A DNA stretch of 64,000 nucleotides from Ascoidea asiatica (lineage: Eukaryota; Ascomycota; Saccharomycetes; Ascoideales; Ascoideaceae), in assembly GCA_001600695.1 (NCBI GenBank), contig BCKQ01000002.1, positions 2,057,340-2,121,339 of the forward strand, read 5' to 3'. Every line of letters starts with the position of its first letter. Within the stretch, counting starts at the first letter, position 1. The translations under genes and the position numbers were made by a program. The notes below the pieces were generated by a model. The model ran no database searches. It was given only the letters and a program-made list of their open reading frames with translations, and had not been told where the DNA came from. This document shows positions 1-10,500 of this stretch, piece after piece.

Positions 1-909
1 TAATATTATATATAAATAAATATCAATTACAATATCTTTTATTCAAAACAAAAGGAATCTACACTTCATTTATACCAATTTACTCACCCATCTTCTTTCA
101 TTTCAATCTTTATCCTTCTTCAATTGATTACCATACTTTTTCGTTACAAATTGTACCTTGTTTAGGATTGAACTACTACAACTTTACTGTATTACGTCAA
201 ATACCTTGAAAATGTGACTGATAATGAATATTCAATATTCAATCTTGACTTAAAGACGAATTTCTTGAGATATTTTTTGTTACATTTCTCATTTCATTAA
301 TAATCATCATTCATGGATTCTAATGGAAAAAAAAAATATTCTTGGAAAATTGGCCTAAAATATGTTTTGTATTCTGTTCCTCTTCCACTACATCCATAAA
401 CACTCTTACTAGTCCAGAATTAGAGTTAAGAATTCTTAACTTTTCCTGGAAATTCTAAGCAAATGTTCATGTTCTCCAAACTAATTTACTCAATCTGAAT
501 ATTATTCTCTTAAATAATTACTCTTTTAGAGTAAATTTTTTGATAGAGGTACTTCTATCTTAATATTAATAAATGGAATGGAAAGGAACGGAAAATAAAT
601 TTATTCCAGGTTTCCTGAACAAGAGAATTAATTTTACACCTCATGCGTGAGTATCGATCCAAGAGGCCCGAATCGATCATGTTTCAGCGGAAATCTCGGA
701 ACCCCGAAAGCATTGTTCGGGAACATAAAATCAAATGGGTGTCGGGAACTTCCCAAAGTTTGCGTTTGTGCTTTCGGGTCTTTGTATTTCTGATCTTAAA
801 GTTTTGTGGTTCGTGGGCAAAAAAAACTCAACCACAAAAAAAAAAGAATATTAATATTAATATTGAAAAAGATTGAATTTTGCCTGTTTCAATTGTGCTG
901 TATAAAAAA
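1..909. other. Gene-free left edge
   Basis: I see no convincing gene here. The short open frame at 643-876 has no recognisable content and lies in a locally GC-richer patch (about 640-790). A perfect 18-bp palindrome sits at 424-441. The 3' side is the downstream region of the minus-strand MTFP1-like gene. Confidence 0.6.
424..441. repeat. 18-bp perfect palindrome
   Basis: The 18 bases AGTTAAGAATTCTTAACT equal their own reverse complement. The palindrome lies in AT-rich intergenic DNA with no T-run that would suggest a terminator, so its role is unknown. It could be a dimeric protein site or chance. Confidence 0.6.
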
Positions 910-2559
910 TTAGCTCGCGAGTCTTTTATGTTCCACATGTTTAATCCATAGTTGATTGAAATAAAAATCAATTACTCCTTTTATGGGCTTATCAATATAT
1001 GGTAATGCAGGCACTGACAAAAATGTAAAAACTACTGGTCCAACTCTTAAAAATCTTATTCTTTTTCTTTGCACCAAACTTAATTTATCCATTCTAAAAA
1101 TTCGATTGATCCATGAAAATTTAACTGGAGAACTTTTTAATGGATTAATTTTTGTATTATTGAGTTTTAATTTTCTGAAAATATCATTCGAAAAATTCTG
1201 AAACTTAAATTTACCAAACTGATTAATTTTTTTAGCCAAAAGTTGTTTTCCCTTCGAATTTGCAAAATCACGAGATACTTTGTTTATTCTTTCAAAGTTT
1301 TTGATATTAAATATATGTTTAGAACTAAACTTCGTAGTAAAAGTAAGAAATATCAGAGGCACTATTAAACTTGCAAAACAATGAAAAATAAATCTCCCTA
1401 TAACTACCAATCTAGAATCCATTGGTGGAATCTCTGAATTTTCAACTTTGTTTTCTTTAACCCTAGATAAATAATCGGCTTCTGCTCTTTTGGCCAATAA
1501 CCGACGATAGTTTATATCTCCAATGATATAACTCCAACTTAGTAAGTTACAAAACCCAAGTATAACAGTTCTTGGATTGTTTAATAGAAAACTTTTTATA
1601 TTAATTTTTTCTTTTTTATCAATATCCTTTTTCAATTGCAACTTCAACTGCAATTTATATGTAGATGTAGATGTAGATGTAGATTTAGATTTAGATTTTG
1701 ATTTGTCTTTGTTTTTATCATTTTTTTGTTTTTCATCATCGATGTTAACATCTGTAGCTTTTTCATAAATTTCAGAAGCTTTCACTACTTTTCTTGTAGT
1801 ACTATTCATTTTTTTAACCATTTTAGAAATTTTTTTTGGAGAACTGACTATTTTATTCAAGAAGCTTATTCTTTTAGTAGAATTATTTATTATATTTGAT
1901 CCTTTAGTTACTTTGCCAAAAATATTCGCTTGCTCTTTTGAAGTTGCTTTAACGGAATTGATAATAGTTTTTTTTTCTTTTTCAACAGAGGAAACTAATT
2001 TTCCAAACTTGGATAAAGATCCTTCAGATTCAATTATTTTCTTACCTTCTTTGGATAAGTTTGAAATAATTTTACTACTTTTACCTCCCTTTGAAATATT
2101 TGATATAATTTCGGCATCTTTTCCAACTTTATTTATAAGATTTATCTCCTTTCCAACTTTAGATATTACTCTCCCTTCTTTACTTAAGCTGGAAATGATT
2201 TTTTCTTCTTTTGAAATCTTAGAAAGACCATTTAGTTTAGAAATTGCATTATTTGAATATTTTTGAGCTGTATTAAAAATTCCCTATTACTTATAATCGA
2301 AAGTAAAAATAAAAATAAAAATGAAAAATAATGATATTTTTTCTTGGTTAGTACAAAAGATTGAAACAAAATTTTATTGTAATTTCATTCAAGAAATATT
2401 TGTAAAACATAAACTTCTTACTTTGATTCTTCTCAAATAAGCAGCATAACGAACATTCGACTCTTCTTCTTTGTTTTTCTTCTGTTCTTTGTTTTTTTCA
2501 GCTTCAATTTTGTAGTTTATCCCATTTTTTGTCCTAATCTCCTTAGCTTCTTCTCTCAT
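910..2559 (-). CDS. MTFP1/MTP18-like mitochondrial inner-membrane protein, spliced
   Basis: Join of exon 1 (2559-2422, starting at the only ATG of that open frame) and exon 2 (2283-910), giving about 503 aa. Exon 2 is open from the splice site to its stop but contains no early ATG, which is why an intron is required. Family landmarks occur in order. NVRYAAYLRR is at about residues 33-43, like the fungal MTP18 RYxAYxxRLR start. SWSYIIGD is at about 295. A hydrophobic segment after PPMDSRLVVIGR is at about 331-367. RVGPVVFTFLSVPALPYI is at about 460. Between the first landmark and the rest lies a roughly 210-aa Lys/Ser/Ile-rich, repeat-like insertion. MTFP1 proteins are multi-pass inner-membrane proteins linked to mitochondrial morphology. 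Family assignment is from remembered motifs; the precise orthologue is not assigned. Confidence 0.78.
2284..2421 (-). other. Spliceosomal intron in the MTFP1-like gene
   Basis: This is a 138-nt intron read on the minus strand. It begins GTAAGA at 2421, has a perfect TACTAAC branch site at 2353-2347, and ends in TAG at 2286-2284. That TAG would be an in-frame stop if the intron were retained. Joining 2422 to 2283 preserves the frame and fuses two halves of a recognisable MTP18 N-terminus (RYAAYLRRIK followed by GIFNTAQKY). Confidence 0.88.
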
Positions 2560-3579
2560 TGTGTTAACTTGAAGTTGTTTCCACTTGTTATGTTTTTAAC
2601 TTCCTCTGCTTCTTTTTTATTTTCTTCTCTATTAACAAGTTGTGCTCTTGCTGGAGAAGTTCACTTCATCTTAGAATCCACCAGCATCCGCCCGCCTGTT
2701 ACCCAGCTGCCACCTTAAGTGAAGAAAAGTTTTCAGTTTTGCGAATCTAAGATATTTTACAGTAACAGTATCGTCCCTGAAAAAAGATAAAGAAGATTAT
2801 GGTGATTAGGATCATCATGAACAACAACAGGAACACTTCTAACAAAGTCAAGAATATCAATTACCTTTAGTTGAGAATCATATCGTTTGTAATTAATTCC
2901 AGCCTTGAGTCAGGTCTAACCTTGAAAATTTGTTTCATTTCATTGCATTACCGATTGTATCCGAATTATGAAACACGATATCGAAAGGTGTGCTAATAGT
3001 GTGTTTTATAATACTTGCACTGAAAAAATAGACTGTAAATTATAATAAGAACCCTTTTTTAAATTTTTTTTATTCACTTCCTTTAATTGAAATTTTTGTC
3101 TTACTGATTTCAAATAAAAATGTATGAAATGTATTCAATTTTAGTTCATTAACCTTTTACAATTGAAGATCATTACAAGATTTAATGTTACTTTGTAATT
3201 AATATATATTACTTCTATGTATAATTGCGGTAATAAAAAATGCAAGAATTATTTTGAATAATTTGAAGCTGCTGAAACAAAAATGAAAAAAAAAAAATCA
3301 TAAGATTAAATTTGACACTTTATTTTTATCTATAAATGATAATCTAATAAAAAATGGTATAATGAATTTGAAAATAATAATACTAAAAATTATAATTGAT
3401 AATAATTTGAGCAAAAGACGAAGAGAAGTTAAAATTTTATGAACGATAAGGAAAATAAGTAACAAACAGAAAAAAAAAAAAAAAAAAAGATGATAGCGAT
3501 ATAGAATAATATAAGAGAATTCAAGATTAAAGAATTGATTAAATTTGATGAATTGAAGAAATGAAGAATATTTTAATGA
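2560..3579. other. Intergenic, MTFP1-like promoter and GH76 3' region
   Basis: No gene recognised. A GC-richer patch lies at about 2640-2720 close to the MTFP1-like start. The rest is AT-rich with A-runs (for example 3471-3489), consistent with the 3' flank of the minus-strand GH76 gene. Confidence 0.6.
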
Positions 3580-5298
3580 TCATATGGTCTCACTGATTAC
3601 ACTTGTTCTTAAGAAAATTCTTGCAGCAGAAGCTTGAGTTAATAAAGTTCTTCCAATTGCTAAATTCACATCTCCTGAACAATGTTCACCAGTACTTGGA
3701 CTGTAAGTAAATTGTGTTGTATCAAATGCTTCACACATATCATCATAAATTTCTTCAGTTAAATCATTTAATTGAACAATATTAAAATAAAATGAATCTG
3801 AATCTGATCTTATCCATTTATATAGATATCTTGCTTCTCTTAATAATTCAGCTTTAACATCAGTATCTGTAGTATCACCATATTGTAAATATTCAGCAAC
3901 ACCTTCAAATAATAATTGGGAATATTTTAAATTATTATTCCAATATCTTTCATTTAAATTAGTTAAATCTCTAAAGTAGATTGCAGTTTCTTTTGAAGTT
4001 GCTGCAACAGCTAATTTTTCTGCATAATCAGTCCAAGTTGAATTTGATGATAATTTTGATAAATATGTTGTTGCTGATAATGCAGTACCAACATGATATG
4101 ATAATTTACCAGTATTAATTGTTGTACCAGTAATACCATCCCAAATTAAATTATCAGAAGTATCTAATAAAGTTGATAATAACCAATCCATACATTTTTC
4201 ACCAAATTCTAATAAAGTTTCATTTTTAGTATAATGATAAAGTCTTAAAGCAGCTAAAGCAGATTCGGATGTTGAAATTGCAGCTCTATAAGAATGTTGA
4301 TATCTCCAATATACCCCACCATTATCAGAATCCCAACCTTTAATTAAGAAATCTACAATATCTTCTGCTAAATCCAAAAATTCTTCATTATTTGTTGCTT
4401 CATAAGCAACGATGAAACCAGAAGCAATTTGAGCATTATCATCATAATATATATCAGTATCTTTATTTGTTGAAGCAGAAAAAACATTTAAATCTGAATT
4501 TTTATAATTTAAAATATTTGCATACACAGAATTTAATTTATCAGTAAATTGACCAGGGAATAAATTTTCAGCATCTGCAATAGCTTGAAATGCTACACAA
4601 ACCTCCCAAACAACAGATGTTGTTCTATTAGAAGAACCACAATTTGAATCGGATAAAAATTGCTCTTGAGTTGTATCCCAAAATTTTTCATAAAATAAAT
4701 TTACAAGGGAATAACCTTCTGTACCGGCATCCACACCGATAGATTCTAATAAAGTTGCGTCATTTGATAGAGTGGATGAAGCAGAGGCCGTGGAAGAAGT
4801 TGAACTACTAGAAGCAGTAGAAGTATTACTACTACTTGATTTGGTTGATGAAGTGATTGATGATGAAGAAGATGTGGATGATGTTTTTAAACGGGTTTCT
4901 GCTGTGCTTGAAGATGATTCTGAGGTTGTTGTGGCTGAAGATGATGATGTTGTTGATGTTGAAGTTACTGTCGAAGATGTAGAGGAAGTTTCTGATTCAG
5001 TTGTAGCACCTGCAGTGACAATTACAGTTTGAACAGTTTTAGTAACAGGAGGTAAAGCAACGGTGACTATAACAGTATTTAAAGCAACACTTACTTGAGT
5101 TACGATTACCAAATCTCTTTTATCTAAATCTTCTTCAGCTATATCTTTTTTAATTAAATCAGGTGAATTAATGTTGTGTTTATGATGAGAATCCGAAGAT
5201 ATTGGTAAAGCATTGATCAAATTGAATTGGAATATAAAAAAGAGAGATAATATAAATAATTTTAGAGAATTATTAAAACTTAAAGCTGAAAGTATCAT
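3580..5298 (-). CDS. Secreted GH76-family glycosidase (Dfg5/Dcw1-related)
   Basis: A 572-aa protein with a hydrophobic signal peptide (about residues 8-30), then a Kex2-type Lys-Arg at about 60-61 and a Ser/Thr-rich, probably O-mannosylated stretch at about 95-185. The rest is a GH76 domain. It carries the acidic pair in IYYDDNAQIA (about residues 281-289), which matches the catalytic Asp-Asp of alpha-1,6-mannanases, and WRYQHSYRAAISTSESALAALRLY, typical of the alpha/alpha barrel. Yeast Dfg5 and Dcw1 use this fold to cross-link GPI glycoproteins to the wall. Unlike them, this protein ends in RIFLRTSVISETI with no hydrophobic GPI-addition tail, and its Ser/Thr region is N-terminal, so a soluble wall or extracellular enzyme is inferred. 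Substrate specificity cannot be read from sequence. Confidence 0.82.
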   Translation of the reverse strand: MILSALSFNNSLKLFILSLFFIFQFNLINALPISSDSHHKHNINSPDLIKKDIAEEDLDKRDLVIVTQVSVALNTVIVTVALPPVTKTVQTVIVTAGATTESETSSTSSTVTSTSTTSSSSATTTSESSSSTAETRLKTSSTSSSSSITSSTKSSSSNTSTASSSSTSSTASASSTLSNDATLLESIGVDAGTEGYSLVNLFYEKFWDTTQEQFLSDSNCGSSNRTTSVVWEVCVAFQAIADAENLFPGQFTDKLNSVYANILNYKNSDLNVFSASTNKDTDIYYDDNAQIASGFIVAYEATNNEEFLDLAEDIVDFLIKGWDSDNGGVYWRYQHSYRAAISTSESALAALRLYHYTKNETLLEFGEKCMDWLLSTLLDTSDNLIWDGITGTTINTGKLSYHVGTALSATTYLSKLSSNSTWTDYAEKLAVAATSKETAIYFRDLTNLNERYWNNNLKYSQLLFEGVAEYLQYGDTTDTDVKAELLREARYLYKWIRSDSDSFYFNIVQLNDLTEEIYDDMCEAFDTTQFTYSPSTGEHCSGDVNLAIGRTLLTQASAARIFLRTSVISETI

Positions 5299-5994
5299 TT
5301 TTTTGATTTAATTTAGTTTAATTTAATTTGAAAATTATAAATGAATAATATTCAGTATATGTAAGTAAATATACTGTGAGTAAAAATTAGTGATTGAATA
5401 TAATGACAAAGGTATTAAAACGAGAGAATACTTTGTAATAAAAGAAAATGAAGTTTAAAGGAGTGAATTATGAAAATACTAAATATTAAATATCTATTAA
5501 ATATCAATAAATAATGAAACTTTGTATTTGATTATTGAAAATATAAGGATAGGATTAAACTTGGAAAGAAGAAAAAAAAATTTCTAAAAAGGGACCTTCA
5601 TTGAAATAAATTAAATTAAAGTGGGCATTTAAATGAATTTATATTAAAAAGAACAAGAAAAAAGGATTGATCAGTGGTCAGAGAATAGTTTTCAATCTTT
5701 TGATTTAGATTGAAAAGTTAGATCTAGAAACACAGCCATGATTGGAGTTGCGAGAAAATGAAATAGCTCTGATAGAAAAGTAATTGAAAAGAGTCTTGAT
5801 AGTTGTTTAATGTTACAAGCAATAATTTCTTTATTTGGAATCTATTAATATTTTCTGCTTCAAATAAATAAAAAGAAGCCCAAGAAGCAAAGTACGCTGC
5901 ACTAATTTTCAATCTTTTTTTTTTCAGTCTGATTGATATACGTTTGTATCAGAATGAAATGAAAAGTTTGAAGTGAGCACATCTAGAACTCAGG

Positions 5995-6028
5995 TCGGCG
6001 TAAAGCCGAGTGCTGCGGCAGCCGGCTG
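5995..6028. other. GC-rich hairpin and palindrome pair
   Basis: TCGGC-GTAAA-GCCGA forms a perfect 5-bp stem with a 5-nt loop (5995-6009), followed by the 10-bp palindrome CAGCCGGCTG (6019-6028). This is unusual in a roughly 28% GC setting. It could be part of a structured RNA or protein-binding DNA; no known RNA family is recognised. Confidence 0.45.
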
Positions 6029-6230
6029 TCTTCAGTAGAGTGTACTCGGGCCGATATGGTCCGCTGAAAATCGAGGTTGTTTCTGCACGTTTATGTGTAA
6101 ATATGTCTCATTCAAATAAGAATGGTGGCGCCAGAAATGCGGAACCTCTTCTTTTGCGGTGGAATTGCAGCGCTGAGACGTTTCTTTCTTTCTTTTGTAG
6201 GAGTGGCAGCAGACTTCGCGTTTTCTTGTG

Positions 6231-6261
6231 TTCCAGGAGTATTCCAGGAGTATTCCAGGTG
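6231..6261. repeat. 11-bp direct repeat, 3 copies
   Basis: TTCCAGGAGTA is repeated twice exactly, and a third copy diverges at its end, inside the GC-richer island. Confidence 0.7.
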
Positions 6262-7312
6262 TGTTGCATGAGCTTCTTGCAAACCGAGAATAAATCTGAG
6301 CTATCACTTTGAACAGGGCGAGAAGATGAAAAAAGAAAAGAGTATAAAGGCGACGGAAGAAAAGGAAATGAATTAAAGCAAAGAAAAGAAAGAAAAAAAG
6401 TTATTTGAATTGAATTAAAGCAACCTTCCGGGCTGCTTATTTCCCTTCTAGGTCCTTTTCTCTTTTTTTTTACTTTATACAATTTTCTTCAATATCAGGA
6501 ACCAGTTTATTATATCTTTTCCAAGAAAGGAATTGTAATGCTGTAAAGCTAGCCAAGAAGTTATTTCTTGGCTACTTTTTCAAAACAAAATAGTTTTCAC
6601 ATTTCTAGATCAATTCAATTTCATTTTTAAAAATTTATATTGGAATTTGAAAGATTTATATCATTTTGACTTAATGAATCTCTCATCAGTGATTTTCAGG
6701 GTCACTTTGATTCTTTATAATTTTCGTTGATGGCTTACAAGAAAATTTTTTCAATACTGTATAATTTCGTAATTCCTGATAATCTAGTTTATTTTTGTGT
6801 TTTATTTAGATCCTCGATATTAATATCCTTTAGCATAATCAAAGTTTTATAAAATTTATAACTTTATTTCATTCTATGATTTTTGTTTTTATTTTTTTTA
6901 CTGAAAAATCTTGAAAGTGTTTTATGCTGTGGTGGTGCTTGAAATAATTTTACTGAAAGAAATATTACAAATTTCGGTGTTAATCTACTCCTGTTAATTT
7001 TCTTTATGACTTCTTCTACAACAAATTGCTTTACTTTTTTCAGAAAACTAAGCCGAATCTTGGCTAATTAATTGGAGGTCAATTTTTCTTTTCACTTAAT
7101 ATTCCTAATTCGATCTTCCAATTTTTGACTCTAAAAATAGAGGGAATTTTTCAATATTCAAAATTCAAAATTAGAAAACTTTAACATTCGAAATTTAAAG
7201 TTTAAATCTAAGATTTACAAGTTTTTAACTTTCAAGTCCAAACAAAGTAAAAAAGAAAAATTAAAATTTCAAAAATAAACATTTTGACGCCATAAGTTCG
7301 GGTCTTCTTATG

Positions 7313-7376
7313 CGGATATTTAACTTCTTGTCAGGTGCCGCGATCCGGATATGAAAAGGATAAATTCATCGGATAT
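7313..7376 (+). promoter_or_regulatory. Three CGGATAT motifs upstream of BRR2
   Basis: CGGATAT occurs at 7313-7319, 7346-7352 and 7370-7376, all in the same orientation and 220-280 bp upstream of the BRR2 ATG. The same heptamer recurs in the YCG1 and GPI19 promoter regions, which makes a bound site plausible. The factor is unknown. Confidence 0.45.
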
Positions 7377-7594
7377 TCTTCAAAATTTATTATTATTTGC
7401 AATAATTATTGAAAAGAATTATTTTTAAATGATTATTTCAAAAAAATACTGGAAATTTAAAGAATTAAAGAATTAAAAAATTGAAAGTAAAAAGGTAAGC
7501 ATTTATAAGATTTTATATTCTTATATCTTCAAATACTCTGTGCTTTTTTTTTCCATACCTTTAACTTTCAAATTAAATTCAATTCACCATCACA

Positions 7595-10500
7595 ATGTCG
7601 AATCAAAATCAAAATAATCATAATAATAATGATAATCTTCATTCTTATAAATATGATGAAATGGCAAATAAAGTCTTAAAATCTGATAGAAGATTTTTAT
7701 CAAAACAAATTGAAGAAGATATTATAAATTCAACTCCAACTTCTTTATCAGGTAAAATAAAATTATCTGAAATGGGTTCTTCTTTAAAAAATAGAGATTC
7801 ATCAAATTCAAAAGATGAAAATCTTGACTTAATTAATGAAAAGAAATTAGCCAAACTTCAATATGATAAAAAACTAAAAAAACTCGAGTCTCTCAAACAT
7901 GGAGATAGAAATGGTAACAATGGTGAAAACGGTCCGAAGAATTCCAATCTTCTCAATGTTAATTCAAATGGAACTTTATTAGATAAAGATATTGAAGGTC
8001 TAATATATTATCCAAAATCTTCAAAGACTATAGAAATATTTGAACAATTTATAACAAAAATTTCAACTTTATTAAATAACGATTATTCTCATGATATTTT
8101 AAGAAGTGCTTCAGATTCTTTATTATTAACTTTAAAAAATGAAAATTTAACTGATAATCAAAAACAGAAAACTTGTGAAGAAACTATAAATGAAAAAATC
8201 TCAACTAATCGATTTCATGAAATTTTAATGTTATCCAAGGAATTAACTGATTTTGATTATGATTATGAAAATGAAAATGAAAATGATCAGGATGAGAATG
8301 AGGATCAGAGTGATAATAATATAAAAAATATTGAAGATAATGATGTAAATATGGATTCCCTAAATAGTGAGAATGAGAGTGAAGAAATTGTTCCAGTGCT
8401 TTTTGACGATGATGAGAACGATGATGAAGATGATGAAGACGAAGAAATGGAAAATATAGCTGCCTCTGAAGATTCTTCACTTGAAAGTGAAGATGAACAA
8501 ATTCCTGATTCAATAAATGATAAATTTCAAGATAAAAATGAAAACTCAGATGAACTAATTCAGAACAAAGATGAAGAAATTATATACTCTTCAAATTCCA
8601 AAAATATTTCTAATGAGGATTTTGTCAATGAAAATAAAAAAGAAAAAACTAAGAACTCCATCTCTTTATTGAAAGAGCATACTTTAGACAATTACAAATC
8701 TTTTTCAAAAGATAATATCAAGAACAAAAATTTTATACCAATATATGAAATCGATATATCCTGGCTCAAAAAAGAAATAAAAAAATTGCCTGATTTTATA
8801 GATTCAACAAATGAATCTGATATAAAGAAACTATCTGAAAACGTTTTTGACTTATTATCTAATTTTAATGAAATAACTGATAGGAATTTGGAAAATGAAT
8901 TAATGGACATTTTTAAATATAAGGAAAGTAATTTTGAATTTATCGGAAAATTATGTGAAAATAGATATAAAATTGTTTATAAATTAAGACTTTTAAAAGC
9001 AGATTTAGATATAGATGAAAAAGTAAGAATATTTAAAAAAATGAATGATTTGAAATTATTTGATTTAATCAATGAAGTGAAAGAAGAAAATGATAAATTA
9101 TCAACTGGAATTGATGTTAGCTTGGCCGATGATAATAATATGGATAATCAGAGTTCTATTCAAAACGATTCTAAATTAGTTTCTGACTTTCTCGAAAATA
9201 ATACCAATAATGTCATTAGAAGTCTTACCATCCAAAGAGAACCTAAAATAATAGATATAAATAATTTAACTTTTGATCAAGGATCTCACTTAATGACTAC
9301 TTCAAAGGTCATTTTACCTGAAGGATCATTCAAAAAGACTAAAAAATCTTATGAAGAGATACATATACCACCACCAGTCTCAAATTTTAACAAGTCTCGA
9401 AGTTCATTGATCCCAATAACAGCATTACCGGATTGGGCTCGAATAACATTTCCAAGCTCAGAAACTACAAATTTAAATATAATACAGTCAACGGTTTATC
9501 CTAAGGCCTTTCAAAGTAATGAAAACTTACTATTATGTGCTCCAACGGGTGGTGGTAAAACAAATGTTGCTATGCTCTCCATACTAAAGACTATTGAAAA
9601 TTTTAGAAATGAAGAAAATAATCAAATCGATAAAAATGCTTTCAAAATGATATACATTGCTCCATTAAAAGCATTGGTTCAGGAACAAGTTAGAGAGTTT
9701 AGTAGAAGATTAGCTCCTTTAGATCTCAAAGTTAGTGAATTAACAGGTGATTCCTCATTAACAAAACAGCAAATTTCTGAAACTCAATTGATTATAACAA
9801 CCCCCGAGAAATGGGATGTCATCACAAGAAAAAATTCTGATTTGAGTTACACAAATATTGTACGACTTGTAATAATTGATGAAATTCATCTCTTACATGA
9901 TGAAAGAGGACCTGTATTAGAGAGCATAATTGCCAGAACTATACGACAATCAGAGGAGTTATATAAAGAAGCAGATGAAGAAGATTTAAAGATTAGGTTG
10001 GTAGGTTTATCTGCCACTTTGCCAAATTATAAAGATGTTGCACAGCATTTAAAAGTCAAAAGTAGCAGTATTTTTTATTTCGATGCTAGTTATAGACCAT
10101 GTCCATTAGCACAGCAGTTTATTGGAATTACCGAGAAAAAAGCAATAAAAAGGGTATCTGCAATGAATGAAGCATGCTTTGATAAAGTTTTAGAAAATCT
10201 TGGAAAGAATCAAGTAATAGTGTTTGTTCATTCACGAAAAGATACAGCAAAAACTGCCAAATTTATTAGAGATAGATTATTGGAAGAAGAAAAACTTAAT
10301 ATCATGCTAAAAAGTGATTTAGGATCTAGAGAAATTTTAAAACAAGAGTCTCGAAATCGTCAAAGCTTAGACTTGAAGGATTTACTTCCAACAGGTTTTG
10401 GAATTCATCATGCGGGCTTGAGCAGAGATGATAGGTCAGTTACAGAGGATTTATTTGCCCAGGGATACATACAAGTTTTGGTATCAACTGCAACTTTAGC

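Larger units (their letters stand above)
5299..7594. other. Long intergenic region between divergent GH76 gene and BRR2
   Basis: No gene supported over 2.3 kb. It contains a GC-richer, hairpin-forming island at about 5990-6330, with a three-copy 11-bp direct repeat inside it at 6231-6261. Three CGGATAT motifs lie close to BRR2. Open frames on both strands in the island (6010-6482) have no recognisable protein content and overlap each other. Confidence 0.6.

Noticed and set aside
6010-6482. Overlapping frames of 91-124 aa on both strands
   Set aside because: Mutually overlapping, no recognisable domains, and explained by the GC-rich island with few stop codons.
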